From contig OZ018335.1 in assembly GCA_963969495.1 (NCBI GenBank), forward strand, positions 90,807,088 through 90,871,087: 64,000 bases of DNA, given 5' to 3'. The stretch's first letter is position 1, and the number at the start of each line of letters is the position of its first letter. Position numbers and translations under genes: made by a program. The notes beneath the pieces were generated by a model. That model did no database searches. It worked only from the letters and a program-made list of their open reading frames with translations, and was not told where the DNA came from. Of the stretch, positions 1 through 10,065 are shown one piece after another. The DNA comes from Ceratothoa steindachneri. Lineage: Eukaryota > Arthropoda > Malacostraca > Isopoda > Cymothoidae.

Positions 1-876
1 CGTGTTGTGTCTGGAGTTCCACAAGGCAATGTTCTTAGGCCTTTGTTGTTTTTAGTATACAAAAGTGATCTGGTAGAGGGTCTTGAAAACAAGGTTGTTT
101 AGTATGCAGATGATACTACACTTGTTGGAGTAGTCAGGTCTCCAGCAATGAGAAACCAAGTTGCCATGAGTCTAAATCGTGATCTATAAAAAAATAGGAA
201 TTGGTGTGATCGTTGGGGTATAAAGCTTAATTCAAGGTAAACTAAGATCCTCTTGGTTAGTAGATCTCGTACCAATGAGCGGCCTCATCCTCCACTCTGT
301 GTTGGAGAAACACTTCTTGCTGAGTTGGGATCCCTAACGATCCTTGGCATTACCTATGATTCTCACCTGACTTTTGAGAAGCATCTTTTAAATGTATCTG
401 CTAATGCTGCCCGAAAACTTGGTATTGTACGTAAGGCCTCATATATCTATAATAATGAAGATATTAATGCCACTTGTTTCAGGTCCTTTGTTTTCCCTCT
501 TCTTGAGTATTGTTCTCCAGTTTGGATATCCGTTTCTGCAAAAGATCTGTCTCTCTTAGTTAGGGTTGCTCGTGGAGGCAGGTTCCTTTGTCCTGATGGG
601 GCTAGCTATGACTTGGATCATCGACGGATGATTTCATGTTTGTCGATATTCCATAAATACTACTTCAGTAGGGAATTGCCACTATCATTTTTAATTCCTG
701 AGCCCCTGCCTCTTGCTAGAGGAACAAGGTTTGCGGATGGACAACATCCACATGCACTATGCATTCCCCGCGGCCGCACTTCTCAGTTTCAGCGTTGTTT
801 TTTGCTAAGTACGGTAAAGCGGTGGAAGTATCTTCCTGCAGAAGTTATGCTGGAAGATCTTAATATCCTCTTCTAG
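1..876 (+). pseudogene. Non-LTR retrotransposon reverse transcriptase, C-terminal part, broken
   Basis: Frame 1 is continuous to the stop at 874-876, apart from in-frame stops at 100-102, 187-189 and 238-240. The start lies outside the window. The first residues carry the RT block SGVPQG...RPLLF, and YADD, the catalytic pair of the RT palm, follows at 103-114. The downstream part (LGITYDSHLTFEKH, then FRSFVFPLLEYCSPVW) is the thumb and C-terminal region of jockey/CR1-like LINEs. The motif order and spacing are those of a LINE RT, which copies element RNA at a nicked target. Three nonsense codons make it inactive. The family label within the jockey/CR1 group is inference. Confidence 0.88.
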
Positions 877-1124
877 GTTGCAATACTAGATTAAGGGTGG
901 GTGCTACTGCCTCATAATTTTAATATTGATTTTATTTTAATAATTTTAAACTTTTTTATTTATTTATTTACACATTTCAATTTCTTTCTTCTTTATTCAT
1001 TATTTCTTACTTGACATATGGACACTGTGTTCAGGGGGAGCTTGTTTTCAGGTTCATGGCCGCTAGGCTTTTCCCACAAGGATTTTGTGTTTATTATCTC
1101 AAATAATAATAATAATAATAATAT
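877..1124 (+). repeat. LINE 3' untranslated region with (AAT)n tail
   Basis: This AT-rich, non-coding stretch directly follows the RT stop and ends in seven or so AAT units at about 1102-1124. Simple tandem tails of this kind terminate many jockey/CR1-type LINEs, so I read the AAT run as the 3' end of the element at 1-876. The sequence beyond it belongs to a different repeat family. Confidence 0.6.
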
Positions 1125-1245
1125 TTCCAATGATATAATTGCCAAAGTTGTCTCAAGGTTAGTCCGGGGATTATTGAAAGTTTTATAGGTCGCAAGGTGA
1201 TAAATCAGAATAAGTGAGAACACGCGACATTTTGCTCAGCAGACC
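1125..1245 (+). repeat. Fragment of interspersed repeat family R
   Basis: The stretch from 'gatataattgcc' to 'gctcagcagacc' is closely similar to the end of the repeat at 11505-12035 and partly to 47045-47315. It carries no ORF. The LINE tail abuts it, which suggests the LINE inserted into an existing R copy. Confidence 0.65.
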
Positions 1246-1400
1246 TTGTTTGTTGTTTTTTTGTCATTTTCTTTTTTCTTTCTTCGAGTTCCTTCCTTTT
1301 GAGTCAAAATTGGTAAGGGTGTTGTCGTAAATGGGTAATTTTTCAGCTGGGTAATAGTTCCATTAATCGATAAATATTTTATTCCTTTTCTCCGGTGTTT

Positions 1401-1960
1401 TCACACATTCCGGAAGTTAAATTGGTTTTCTTCCAGTTGAGGCACCAGTCTTCTATTGAGGATCTTCTCGAAGAGCTTCTTGCCAAACTTCAGGAGTGAA
1501 ATTGGCCGGTAGCTCTCTTTCCTCGTTAGATCCTTCCCAAGATTGGCTAAGAAGATCATCTTAGCAGCATTGAAAGAATCGGGGAAGTATCTTATATTTA
1601 GACAGGCAGTAAAATTTCTTCTCATTACTTCGATGATGTTGGCTGCTGCCTTTTAAAAATTAAATTTTGTTAGCCCTAATTGTCCTGGGGCTTTCTGGTT
1701 GAATGGGCAGAGAGCCCCAAGTAGTTCCTTTTCGGCTATCTCGGCGCCTCTGTTGTATTGGCTACCCACCTGGTAGTGCGGCTGCATCCTATGGATTTCG
1801 GTGTTCAGCTCGTCTATGACTTCGTTTTCGAACTCCATGTCACATTCTTCATTTTCCTCCTCATTATACTGAATATGTTGTCCCAATAACTTTAGAATAT
1901 TGCTTCAATATTTGTTTAGTCCGTTTCGATGATTCCGTCTTCATTTCTAATTTGCATTTT
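1401..1960 (-). pseudogene. LINE reverse transcriptase, N-terminal fragment
   Basis: Two adjacent minus-strand frames make up this piece. The upstream one (1653-1886) has the acidic linker and a segment like 'AL..FN.KAPG' that precedes the fingers in jockey-like RTs. The downstream one (1401-1625) has PDSFNAAKMIF and YRPISLL, the RT block 1 to 2 region. A frame change and a stop separate them. No palm motif (YADD) follows before the sequence changes at about 1390, so the copy is truncated. Confidence 0.8.
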
Positions 1961-2689
1961 CTTCGCTTTTCCAGGTATTACCTTAAGATGTCTGCTTCTT
2001 AGAGAGATGCATCCTGATCGAGACGTTCGATCGACTTGTCTCATCTTCTCCATTGTTGTTCGAGGATCAAATGTTTGAGTTCTTCTTTGATCTCTTTACT
2101 TCTTTGTATCGAGTCAATTGATGCGTTTCTGATGTTGATCTCATATTATAACTTAAGATTACGGTACAGATCTTCCATGTTTTCAATCTATCTATATGTT
2201 GAAATGAACTTATACGCAAATTTGGGGATACTAGCTCTATCTGCGTCGATTATGTGGTTGTTAAGGTCGCCAGTTGCCTCGTTGATTTCCGCAAGAATTA
2301 CTTCTTCCAAAGTGGGAGAATGATAGTTCTTGAGGAGATGTACATACCGTGCCCACTTTACCCTTTGTAGTTTTTTTTCTATAACTAAAACTTATATAAG
2401 GTTCCATTTGATTGTAAGTAGGATCCCTATATGGTCAATACATGGGACTTGGACTGGTTCCATGTAGTAGTCGAAAGGTATTTGACTATTAGCTAACATA
2501 TGTCTGGATTTGTATCATCCCCTGCTCTAATATATGTGGGGATTGTTAGGGCTAATTCACTGGACGATGTTCCTGTACAGCAAAGTATCAATGCTCCTTC
2601 CCATCACATTGAAAGTTCTAGAGTTTGACTCCTGACAACTACTACTTAGTTACCCATTGGGATTCTGGGAGTCCTTCTGCCAAATAGGT

Positions 2690-2935
2690 AAAAGGTTTTA
2701 GATTTGCTGGTATTTTATCCTTTTTAATCGCAATAGCCGCACCGCCGTGCAGCTCTTGTGAGTAGTTCGTGATCAACACGTCGTAATTCCGACTTTCCTT
2801 TGTTCATCACGCGTGTCAATCCTGTACTCCGAAATCAAGATGACATCTGCCTCAACTTCTCTGAATATATTTTCGTAAAGAGTCATTTTCGTTGTCCAGA
2901 CACTGGCTTTTATTTCCAATACCCTTAGTATGCTT
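2690..2935 (-). pseudogene. LINE apurinic/apyrimidinic-type endonuclease fragment
   Basis: On the minus strand a frame reads 'ILRVLEIKASVW', then 'ADVILISEYRIDTRD', then after a frame change 'HGGAAIAIKK'. The ADVILISE segment, with its conserved Glu, and the downstream GG.AI.IKK strand are typical of the APE endonuclease that nicks the target for LINE integration. At least one frameshift interrupts it. It lies between ORF1 and the RT start, as expected. Confidence 0.68.
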
Positions 2936-3551
2936 TGGTTTATGATGATGTTATCTTCATGTGTTTCCTCTTGTTTTTCTTCTTTTTTTTCCTGGTGTGC
3001 GGCTCTTGAGTTTCCAGTGTTCTCACTCTTCTGTGGTGTACTAGGAGTTTTTGATTTGCTCTTTGTCGCCCTTGTTCGTGTGCAGGGTCCCTTATCGCGC
3101 TTTGAACTTTTGTTGTCTTCTTCTTCATCTTCCTTTTCATCTTATCCCTCTTCAGATTCTTCCAATAAGAGCGCTGCCATTATTGCCTCTATTCCTCCTC
3201 TTTTTTAATGTATTACTTTTGTTAGCGAGTCCTTAAATGCTCTGGAGCACTCAGAGTCGGCCGACATAACCACTGTTGGGAGGTTACACTCCTCATTTTA
3301 GCGAACAGGTTCTATTAAGTTTGCCACATTTTCATGTAGGATGCATATGAGGATGCGGTCGTTCTGATTGCCGGTAATCCTTGTTTCTGCCAGAGATGCC
3401 CTCGATGGTTATATCTCCTGACTTTTTTTCGCAGCGCGGAGAGACTTTGTATGCTTTGCCTTCCTCCCTTCTTCTTCTTTCCTTTTATTATCTCTTTATT
3501 TTGGGGGCAACCTATGGCCATGGTCGTCTGCTTGCCCTTGAAATTGAGGTA

Positions 3552-3974
3552 CTACTGTGCGCTTTTGCATCTGCTAAAGTTGCGGCCTTCATTGACACAT
3601 ATGCTGCACCATTGTTTTTCTTTCACTGGGCAGCTGGTGGATGTGTGTTGTTCTAGTTGATAGCAAACAAAGCACATTTTTATGTTATGCAACTTTTCTT
3701 GCTCAATATTGTCTCCTAGGATCCTCATACTCAATAGCAGGAGACCATTTGTTGTGGTCTTTGGTGCCATTTCTGTGGAAGTGAACGCTATTTTGCAGAC
3801 ATGGGTGTGGTCTCGGAGTTTAATAAATTCTCTGACCTTTGCCCATTTGTGATGCTTCTCAATTTCGGTTTTCAGTTCTTTGACCGAGTATTCTCCAACC
3901 CAACTCCCCACTTTGCGGCAGATAACGCTGCTCTTTGCTGCCACTTGCGGGTGTGGGAGCTGCCTCAAAGCCAA
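3552..3974 (-). pseudogene. LINE ORF1 (gag-like) with zinc knuckles
   Basis: A 140-codon open frame has at its C-terminus a cysteine cluster CFVCYQLEQHTSTSC, then CSICVNEGRNFSRC, matching the tandem CCHC-like knuckles of LINE ORF1 RNA-binding proteins; the second knuckle has lost its His. A short basic/amphipathic region lies upstream. The expected N-terminal continuation (the region around LIRKGSLSTEDNWL) is in another frame in 3975-4230, so one frameshift and additional stops are present. Confidence 0.72.
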
Positions 3975-4706
3975 TTATCTTCAGTTGACAAGCTTCCTTT
4001 TCGAATAAGAGCTAGTCCGCATCTCTCGTTTCGGCGCATATGGACCTTGATGAGCTTTACAAGTGCAATTTCAATTCAGCGAATTGCAATTGGCAAAGTC
4101 GGGTTTTCTGGGGTACGGGTTGGGTGTTGCCCGGTGATGATTTTCAAGGGGGACCTATTAGTGAGGGGCCCCATGTTGGTTGTGAGTCCTTCTGCTCCTT
4201 GGTCCTTCTTCATTCTTGTCTTTTAATTAATTGTGTTCTGTGTGTGAAGCGTAATTAATGAGAATAAATAAGTATATATGCTTCTCAATTTCGGTTTTCA
4301 GTTCTTTGACCGAGTATTCTCCAACCCAACTCCCCACTTTGCGGCAGATAACGCTGCTCTTTGCTGCCACTTGCGGGTGTGGGAGCTGCCTCAAAGCCAA
4401 TTATCTTCAGTTGACAAGCTTCCTTTTCGAATAAGAGCTAGTCCGCATCTCTCGTTTCGGCGCATATGGACCTTGATGAGCTTTACAAGTGCAATTTCAA
4501 TTCAGCGAATTGCAATTGGCAAAGTCGGGTTTTCTGGGGTACGGGTTGGGTGTTGCCCGGTGATGATTTTCAAGGGGGACCTATTAGTGAGGGACCCCAT
4601 GTTGGTTGTGAGTCCTTCTGCTCCTTGGTGCTTCTTCATTCTTGTCTTTTAATTAATTGTGTTCTGTGTGTGAAGCGTAATTAATGAGAATAAATAAGTA
4701 TATATG
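3852..4706. repeat. 426-bp tandem duplication, two near-identical copies
   Basis: Copy 1 spans about 3852-4277 and copy 2 about 4278-4706, both starting 'atgcttctcaatttcgg' and ending in 'aataagtatat'. By eye they differ at only two positions (ggggcccc versus gggacccc, and ggtcc versus ggtgc). The unit contains the 5' portion of the LINE ORF1 on the minus strand. The plus-strand ORFs repeated in each copy are antisense shadows. Confidence 0.9.
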
Positions 4707-4711
4707 AAGAA

Positions 4712-4745
4712 TCAGCAGACCTACCCGACGTTGTCCGGGACAAAA
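4712..4745 (-). other. Helitron A 3' terminus: hairpin plus CTGA end
   Basis: On the minus strand CCCGGAC-AAC-GTCGGG can fold as a six-pair stem with one bulged G, followed by 12 nt ending in CTGA at 4712. A hairpin 10-12 nt before a CTRR end is the Helitron termination signal in known families. Copy B lacks this segment. Confidence 0.75.
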
Positions 4746-4869
4746 TCATTAAAATGATTTTTAACTTAGTTTCTAAACAATATATCCCAGGAATATAACT
4801 TTCTCATAAAAAATAACAAACATCTAGGATAACATAGAAATGAAAATAACAAGGCATATTTTTAAGCAG

Positions 4870-5401
4870 TAGACTTATACAATATTTTTATATTTTTGAG
4901 TGTGCGCAAAAAAGTAGACATTTCTTTTGCTTCCAACTCTGGAACATCTAACATAGAGTTGACTATGTGAAAAACAGGGTTTTCTAGATGTAATCCAACC
5001 ACTGACAGTGTTTCACCTTGTGATTTGTTTATTGACATTGGAAAGCTAAATTTGAATGGAAATTGCAGTCTCTAAAATTGAACGGAAGATCTGTAGGGAC
5101 CAATGGAATTCTTGCTATATAGCCATCTTCTCCTCTCCTACAACAAGAAAGAATTGTTGCTTTTATTGCATAAGGCATCATTCTTTTTACTATGTCACGT
5201 ATCGCATTGCATCTTGAGTTCTTTCATACATATAACTTGGATTTCCAATAAAACTTGATGGAAGAATGATTTGTTGACCAATTTCACTTATGACTACATC
5301 AGTGTTAATACCATCAAGTAGATGGATATATGATGATGGTCTTAAATCTGATTGCTTAGAGTTGATGTATAATAATCTTTCTCCATCCATTTTGTCATAC
5401 A
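4870..5401 (-). pseudogene. Helitron Rep N-domain fused by deletion to helicase C-terminal motif
   Basis: The upstream part (5190-5401) reads YDKMDGERLLYINSKQ, then QQIILPSSFIGNPSYMYE, then QDAM. This is the 'LPSSF.G.PRYM...QDAM' block of the Helitron-like N domain. Immediately after a stop, the frame continues into RRGEDGYIARIP and, further on, FPMSINKSQGETL, which corresponds to the final Pif1-family helicase motif (M.INKSQGQTL). The several hundred residues normally between them, holding the nickase and helicase cores, are absent. The same junction occurs in copy B (14751-14900), so the deletion predates both copies. Confidence 0.8.
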
Positions 5402-5403
5402 TA

Positions 5404-6642
5404 CGAGGGGCGGTCAGTAGGGCAAAACAGAGGAAGGGGGATGGCTGTTTCTGGGGGTGTTAAGACAAGTTATGACAAGTCACGACCTGCAGCCGCACGC
5501 TTCTGCCTCGTCTATTTAAGAAGCAGTAGCTGATCGCAGAACGTCAGTCACAAATTTGTCAACAATGGAAAAGGTTGAGCACCACGCAGTGATCAAATCT
5601 TTGAACAAGAAAGGCAAGAATGCAAAAGAGATCTATGAAGGCATGGTTGCCGTGTACACCGACACCGCCTCTTCCTATGCAACCATTGCTCGCTGGAATA
5701 GGGAGTTCCGCCATGGTCGTGAGTCCCTTGAAGATGACCCCCGTCCAGGACGCCCGTCAGACGTGGCCAACGAGGACAATGTGGCCTGTGTGGAGAGGAT
5801 GATCGTCGAAAATCGATGGGTGAAGGTTGAAGAAATCAAGCGAGAACTTGGAATATCACATGGAAGTGTTATCAATATCATCCACGACAATTTGGCCATG
5901 ACCAAGGTCTCTGCCCGTTGGGTGCCTAGAAACCTTACACCCCATGATCTACTTCAACGTTATCAAAGTTAACAGGAGCTGCTTCTCTTGTACAACCAAG
6001 ACCCGGTAGGATTCGAGTCATGCATAGTGCCAGGTCAAGAAACGTGGGTACATCACTGGGATCCCAAGACCGAGCTCGAAAGCATGGCCTGGAAACACAT
6101 GGGCTCTCCGACCCCCATCAAGTTCTGGACCCAACGCTCAGCCGGGAAGATCATGGCCACCATCTTCTGGAATTCTGGAAAAGTGTTGATGGTGGACTAT
6201 ACGCCTCGTAGAAGGGCCATCACAGTGCACCCGTCAGAAGCGGCGCGGAAAGTTGACACGCGGTGTCCTGCTCCTCCACGAAAATGCCCCTGTCCACAAG
6301 GCTAGAGTTGCACAAGCTGCCCTGCGCGAGTGCGGATTCGAGAAGCTCAACCATCCCCCCTACAGTCCAGATCTGACCCCTAGCGACTACTTTTTATTCC
6401 ACTAGCTCAAGGCTGCACTGCGTGGACGCCGGTTTGGGGACGATGAAGATTTCCAGCTCGCCGTCCAGGAGTGGATTGAACAGCAGTCGGGAGATTTCTG
6501 GTAGTCGGGAATTCGAAGCCTCAGGGACAAGTGGTGCAAGTGCATTAAAGGCGAAGATAGTTATATTGAAAAATAGTAAAACAATTTTCCTCATAACTCG
6601 TTTCCTTATATCCCAATTGCAAAACTTATTGACCGCTCCTCG
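5404..6642 (+). mobile_element. mariner (DD34D) element inserted in Helitron A
   Basis: The ends are cgaggggcggtcagta at 5404 and its imperfect inverted copy (reverse strand cgaggagcggtcaata) ending at 6642. TA at 5402-5403 and 6643-6644 is the target duplication. The same site uninterrupted, with one TA, is present in the second Helitron at about 14560-14580, which proves insertion. The length of 1239 bp is typical of mariner. The transposase frame is broken and two catalytic residues are changed. Confidence 0.93.
5565..6580 (+). pseudogene. mariner transposase, broken
   Basis: I take the start at ATG 5565 (MEKVEHHAVIK); the upstream TTG is only frame extension. The N-terminal paired helix-turn-helix region is intact up to a stop at 5970-5972. 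The same frame resumes with the catalytic domain (ETWVHHWDPKTE, WKHMGSP) to about 6220, then a small deletion and frameshift lead to the segment HENAPVHKAR and finally YSPDLTPSDYFLF, the WVPRNL-type linker lying earlier. The spacing from the second to the third catalytic position is 34 residues (DD34D). Position 1, normally Asp in GDE, is Gln (GQETW). Position 2, normally Asp in HDNAP, is Glu. Only the last Asp remains. A further stop falls after LFH. The protein cannot be active. Confidence 0.9.
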
Positions 6643-6644
6643 TA

Positions 6645-7310
6645 TCTACAACAATCTATTAGAACAAGTTTTCGTTTATCTGAATGCTATTGAAATCATT
6701 TTTGTAATCATGAGAAGAAGCATAAAGTCCATGCATGAAAGGCTTAGTGGAATTTCCTTCAGCTTGAGGGATTCATAATAATACTCAACTTCAACATTGA
6801 CAAAAAGAATTAGATATTGTAAGGCAACATATGAACGATGAGTCTAAGATATTCTTTTTAGCTTATTATCACGACCTGGAAGAATAAAATCACGTTTTTC
6901 AAACTCTTCTTCTGTGATTATTGCACCTACTTAATTGGAATGGATGTGTAGTAAAACGTGGAGAATGCTCACTTAATGGATTTTGAACGCCTCTACAACA
7001 ATCTTGCATTCAGGAGATGGTGATATTTCTAGAACAAATTTAAAACGTTTCACATAACTGTTTATTCATGATGCAGATCTTGGAGCTTTTTGATTGTGTC
7101 AATTTTTGTAACTCTAGTTGCATCAATTCTCTTTTGACCCTGTTGAACCAAATCAGACATAAAATACAGTTCAAGAAATTGAGGATCTTTATTTGGTAGT
7201 GGCCAAATAAATCCAGTACTGTGATACACTTGCATTTGGCCTTTAAGTATATGCATAAATCCTCTCTCACGAATAATATCAGACTCAAAAATGTCACCTA
7301 GACTACACAT
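6645..7310 (-). pseudogene. Helitron A Rep, middle part
   Basis: The minus frame 7062-7310 carries 'DIFESDIIRERGFMHILKGQMQVYHSTG' and PLPNKDPQFLELYFMSD, the part of the Helitron-like N domain that normally reads '..F.IQGQVYH..GSLLP.....FLQIYF'. Downstream (7000-6650) stops alternate with short matches ending at the mariner insertion. The homologous part of copy B (13930-14580) is equally broken but uninterrupted. Confidence 0.75.
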
Positions 7311-7599
7311 TTTAGTTCTGAATTTTAAAAGAAGTTTTTTTTATTCATTATTGCACTAGTGTAAAGTTCCCTAAGTAGTTCTAAAGAATCTTGGTAGAAG
7401 CCTTAACTTGACTTTACCAATATGTTCATTTTCCCACTTCTTTGCTCCACAGTAGGTACAGTTTTGTCCTTGCATCCATCTTCACTTTGGGATGAAATGC
7501 ATAATCACTCCTTGCATCCTAATTCATACCCTCCGAGTGCCATTGGAAAATTTGTCTGTTGCGTGATTGGAAAATTCTTGACCTCTCAGGAGAAGGTCT

Positions 7600-7970
7600 T
7601 TCAGATCTTTGCACTTTAGTTTCATTTTGTCTTTCCTGCTGATTTCTAGCCCTCTTCTCTTCCAATCTGTGTTATCTCAGTACTTCAGATTCATTTTGGC
7701 TTCCTTGTCCATTTTTTACCCTCATCTGTTCCAGTTTGTGAGATCTTTCCTCTTTACATATATTTTGTCTTTCTTGTTGATTTCTAACCTTCATCTGTTC
7801 CAACCTGTCAGATCTTCGAACCTCAGGCTCATTTTGTCTGTGTCTTTCAATTCTTATCCTTGTTTCTTCAAGATTTTCCTCTCTCTGCTTTTGTCTTATC
7901 TGTTCAATTCTGGTTTTTTTACCATGGGGCCTCAACTGTCTTCGTTCTTCTGTTTCAACTAATCTCTGGC
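7600..7970 (-). pseudogene. Helitron A N-terminal Arg/Glu/Gln-rich repeats
   Basis: The minus frame encodes tandem ~22-residue units built on R-S-D/H-x-L-E-Q-M-(R/K)-V-(R/K)-N, with a DNA period near 66 bp (agatctgacaggttggaac, then agatctcacaaactggaac). Such charged repeats occur at the N-terminus of some Helitron proteins. A stop falls after 'SEVLR'. The plus-strand ORF here (Phe/Leu-rich) is its antisense shadow. Confidence 0.65.
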
Positions 7971-8565
7971 TCTCTTTCGCAAAGGAAGCAGATCTTATTC
8001 GAACAGAGCATTTTTCCTTGGAACGGATATTAGCTTATCCCTTAAATATTTTGCCTTCTTTGTTATCTTAATTATATGGTTTGCAAAACATATCTAAAAA
8101 ATCGAGTACTTCCACTAATTTATAGAAGATGTGTCACCAACAAAGTATAACTAATGCAAGGGCTAAAATATGCTCATGTTCTTATATATAATGGTCAAAG
8201 TATTGCACAATATTGTGCAATATAGAGGTCAGGTCAGAGGCAAGTTTGAACTTGTAAATTCAAGTTGACTATTACAGAATCTATTCTATGCCCATTGGGA
8301 AATCTTATACCCCTACCTCAAACTCTTTTTGCTTCCTTTAACTTTCATTAAGGAGTTTTTTAAAATCTTCAATGGGAAAAATATTCATTACATAGACCCC
8401 ATTATTGGCTCCTAGGAGATTCAACATACCCCCTTTCCCCATGTATCAATACCCTAAAACCTAATCTAAGTCAAAACCTATGAATCGTCAAAGTTTGATC
8501 ATAATTGGTCCAGTAGATTTAATTTCCATAAAGGACCTACGTAAGAGCTTTTCTATAGTATAGAT

Positions 8566-8830
8566 AATTTATTAAATATACGATTGCATCATTGTAAGTC
8601 TTCATAAAATATATTAATTGCATGCCTTTGCTTACCAAGGAAATTCAATTTACCTACTCATCATATATTTGGAAATAAGTTAATAACGGAAAACCGTTCT
8701 CTTACTTTGCTTGGTAGTTTACTTATAATTTGTACAAATGTTTTCCAATGATTTTAATCGTCATATTCCAATAGTAATTTGTTTCCCTATTGTTCTGGTC
8801 ATTTTAGACACTTCATTTTTTCTAGTAAAC
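8566..8830. repeat. Interspersed repeat R2, copy 1
   Basis: 'aatttattaaatatacgattg...' through 'ccgttctcttactttgc' resembles 16477-16640 at roughly three quarters identity by eye. The later block 'cattttagacacttcattttttctag' resembles 17750-17785. The second copy is thus split by about 1.1 kb containing a Tc1-like relic. There is no coding potential. Confidence 0.5.
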
Positions 8831-9069
8831 TTCCTATAGGTCTAAGGTTATTTATTGTACACTAATTTCGGAATCCGTGGATTTTTTCTGGCTAAAGTTA
8901 TTGAAAATGTTGTGATAGAACCACAGGAGTTCTGATCTTTTTTAAACTTTACTGTAATTATCCACTTTGAAGTAGTAAGGATAGAGATAATGCAAAATTT
9001 CTGTTATACTGGTTAAGACGCTCTCAACAAAAGCGCAATGGTAGCTTTGATGCAGATAGAGACGGTTTT

Positions 9070-10065
9070 ATTGTTTTGACATTTAAATATGGCGGCGAGC
9101 ATGCGTTCCAGGCGAGACTTGAACGTAGCGCAAACGTTGCGGACGAAGTTGTTCCTTATTCTGCCCCACACACGGTTCACAGAGGACTTCAGTTCGTCAA
9201 CGTTGCTATAGCGGACCTTGCAAGCCTTGCCCTTGAGATGCACCCACACTTTGTAGTCGAGGAGATTGAGGTCGGGCGGCTGCAGCGGCCAACGGTCTTT
9301 CGACCAGAAGTTCATGTTCGACCACAACTCCTGCACGGTATTGGCCCTGTGGGTCGTGGCACCGTCCTTCTGGAAGACGTAGTCTGCCTTCTAAGTGATC
9401 TTTCTCACCTAAGGTAGTTATTTTAAGGGCAAAATGTTCCTGTGATCGGCCGCAGTGAGACACTAACCGTTCGCAAACCACAACGGCGGCATTTTCTCGC
9501 CATTCAAGCCCCGACGCTAAGCATCTTCAAGGAGGCCGGGTGCTTGGTCGTGGACACGTAACGGACCTCGCAGACGTCATGCCTGAAGCTTACCACGCAA
9601 CTGTTCCGCTTGTTGATGATTGGATTGACCGGGCAGTTTTTTTTTCATCAGAAAAAGGGGGAATTCGGTTGCCATGACTCTTCAAGTCGTTGAGAAGGCG
9701 ACGACAGCTCTCCCGACGTAGTTCTTGCATACGATCGGTGAGGAGAGGCTTTTCTACGGAGCTCAAGCTCTTGCTACCCTCCGCCTTGAGGGCCCTTGAC
9801 ACTTTGGCAACCGAGATGTTCTTCGCTGTCATTTTGTGCTTTGGAGCACTTTAGAAGGCCTTTCCCAATGCTAAACAGTTGATAACTTGAGGTCTTCATG
9901 AACGAGGTCGATATTTGAGGTCTTTCCCGTTTTTGAGCCTCTTCGGGACTCTTTGGAGGGCCATTTGGCTGACGTTGAGCCGCTTGGCGATGGGGGACTT
10001 GTTGTGACCTGCACGTTTTTATAACTCGTGCTGGAAATGTAGTACTTTAAGTTTGTTTGAATGAA
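9070..10065 (-). pseudogene. Tc1/mariner-superfamily transposase, degenerate
   Basis: On the minus strand the order is: a helix-turn-helix segment (KSPIAKRLNVSQMAL at about 9975-9930), a linker (NISVAKVSRALKAEG; LLTDRMQELRRESCRRLL), the first catalytic Asp in FSDEK, and then after frame breaks KDGATTHRANTVQELW and PDLNLLDYKVW. The second and third catalytic Asp are about 35 residues apart, which fits the DD35-37D branches rather than classical DD34D mariner. The frame changes at least three times and one basic residue replaces Thr after FSDEK. I could not find its inverted repeats. It is a dead copy. Confidence 0.82.

Larger units (their letters stand above)
1395..4706 (-). mobile_element. 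Second degenerate non-LTR retrotransposon (ORF1, endonuclease, start of RT)
   Basis: Reading the minus strand from 4706 downward gives the expected LINE order: a zinc-knuckle ORF1 (3552-3974 plus decayed upstream part), an apurinic-type endonuclease (about 2690-2935) and the beginning of the RT (about 1400-1960). The RT then stops before the palm, so the 3' half is missing. The element faces the LINE at 1-876. ORF1 shows several frame breaks and its 5' part is tandemly duplicated. It is an old, inactive copy. Confidence 0.8.
4712..8564 (-). mobile_element. Helitron copy A, internally deleted, with both ends
   Basis: The 5' end on the minus strand is TCTATACTATAG at 8564, close to the Helitron 5' consensus TCTCTACTA. 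The 3' end is CTGA at 4715-4712, preceded by a hairpin about 12 nt upstream. The flanks are A at 4711 and T at 8565 (plus strand), so insertion was between A and T without duplication, as is characteristic of Helitrons. Coding remnants in order are an Arg/Glu-rich repeat N-terminus, Rep N-domain segments, and the last helicase motif. The Rep catalytic HUH/Y2 region and most of the Pif1-type helicase are missing. Numerous stops are present. A mariner element at 5404-6642 interrupts it. Confidence 0.85.

Noticed and set aside
3801..4684. Plus-strand ORFs of 141, 124 and 72 codons
   Set aside because: They are antisense to the LINE ORF1 and appear twice only because of the 426-bp duplication.
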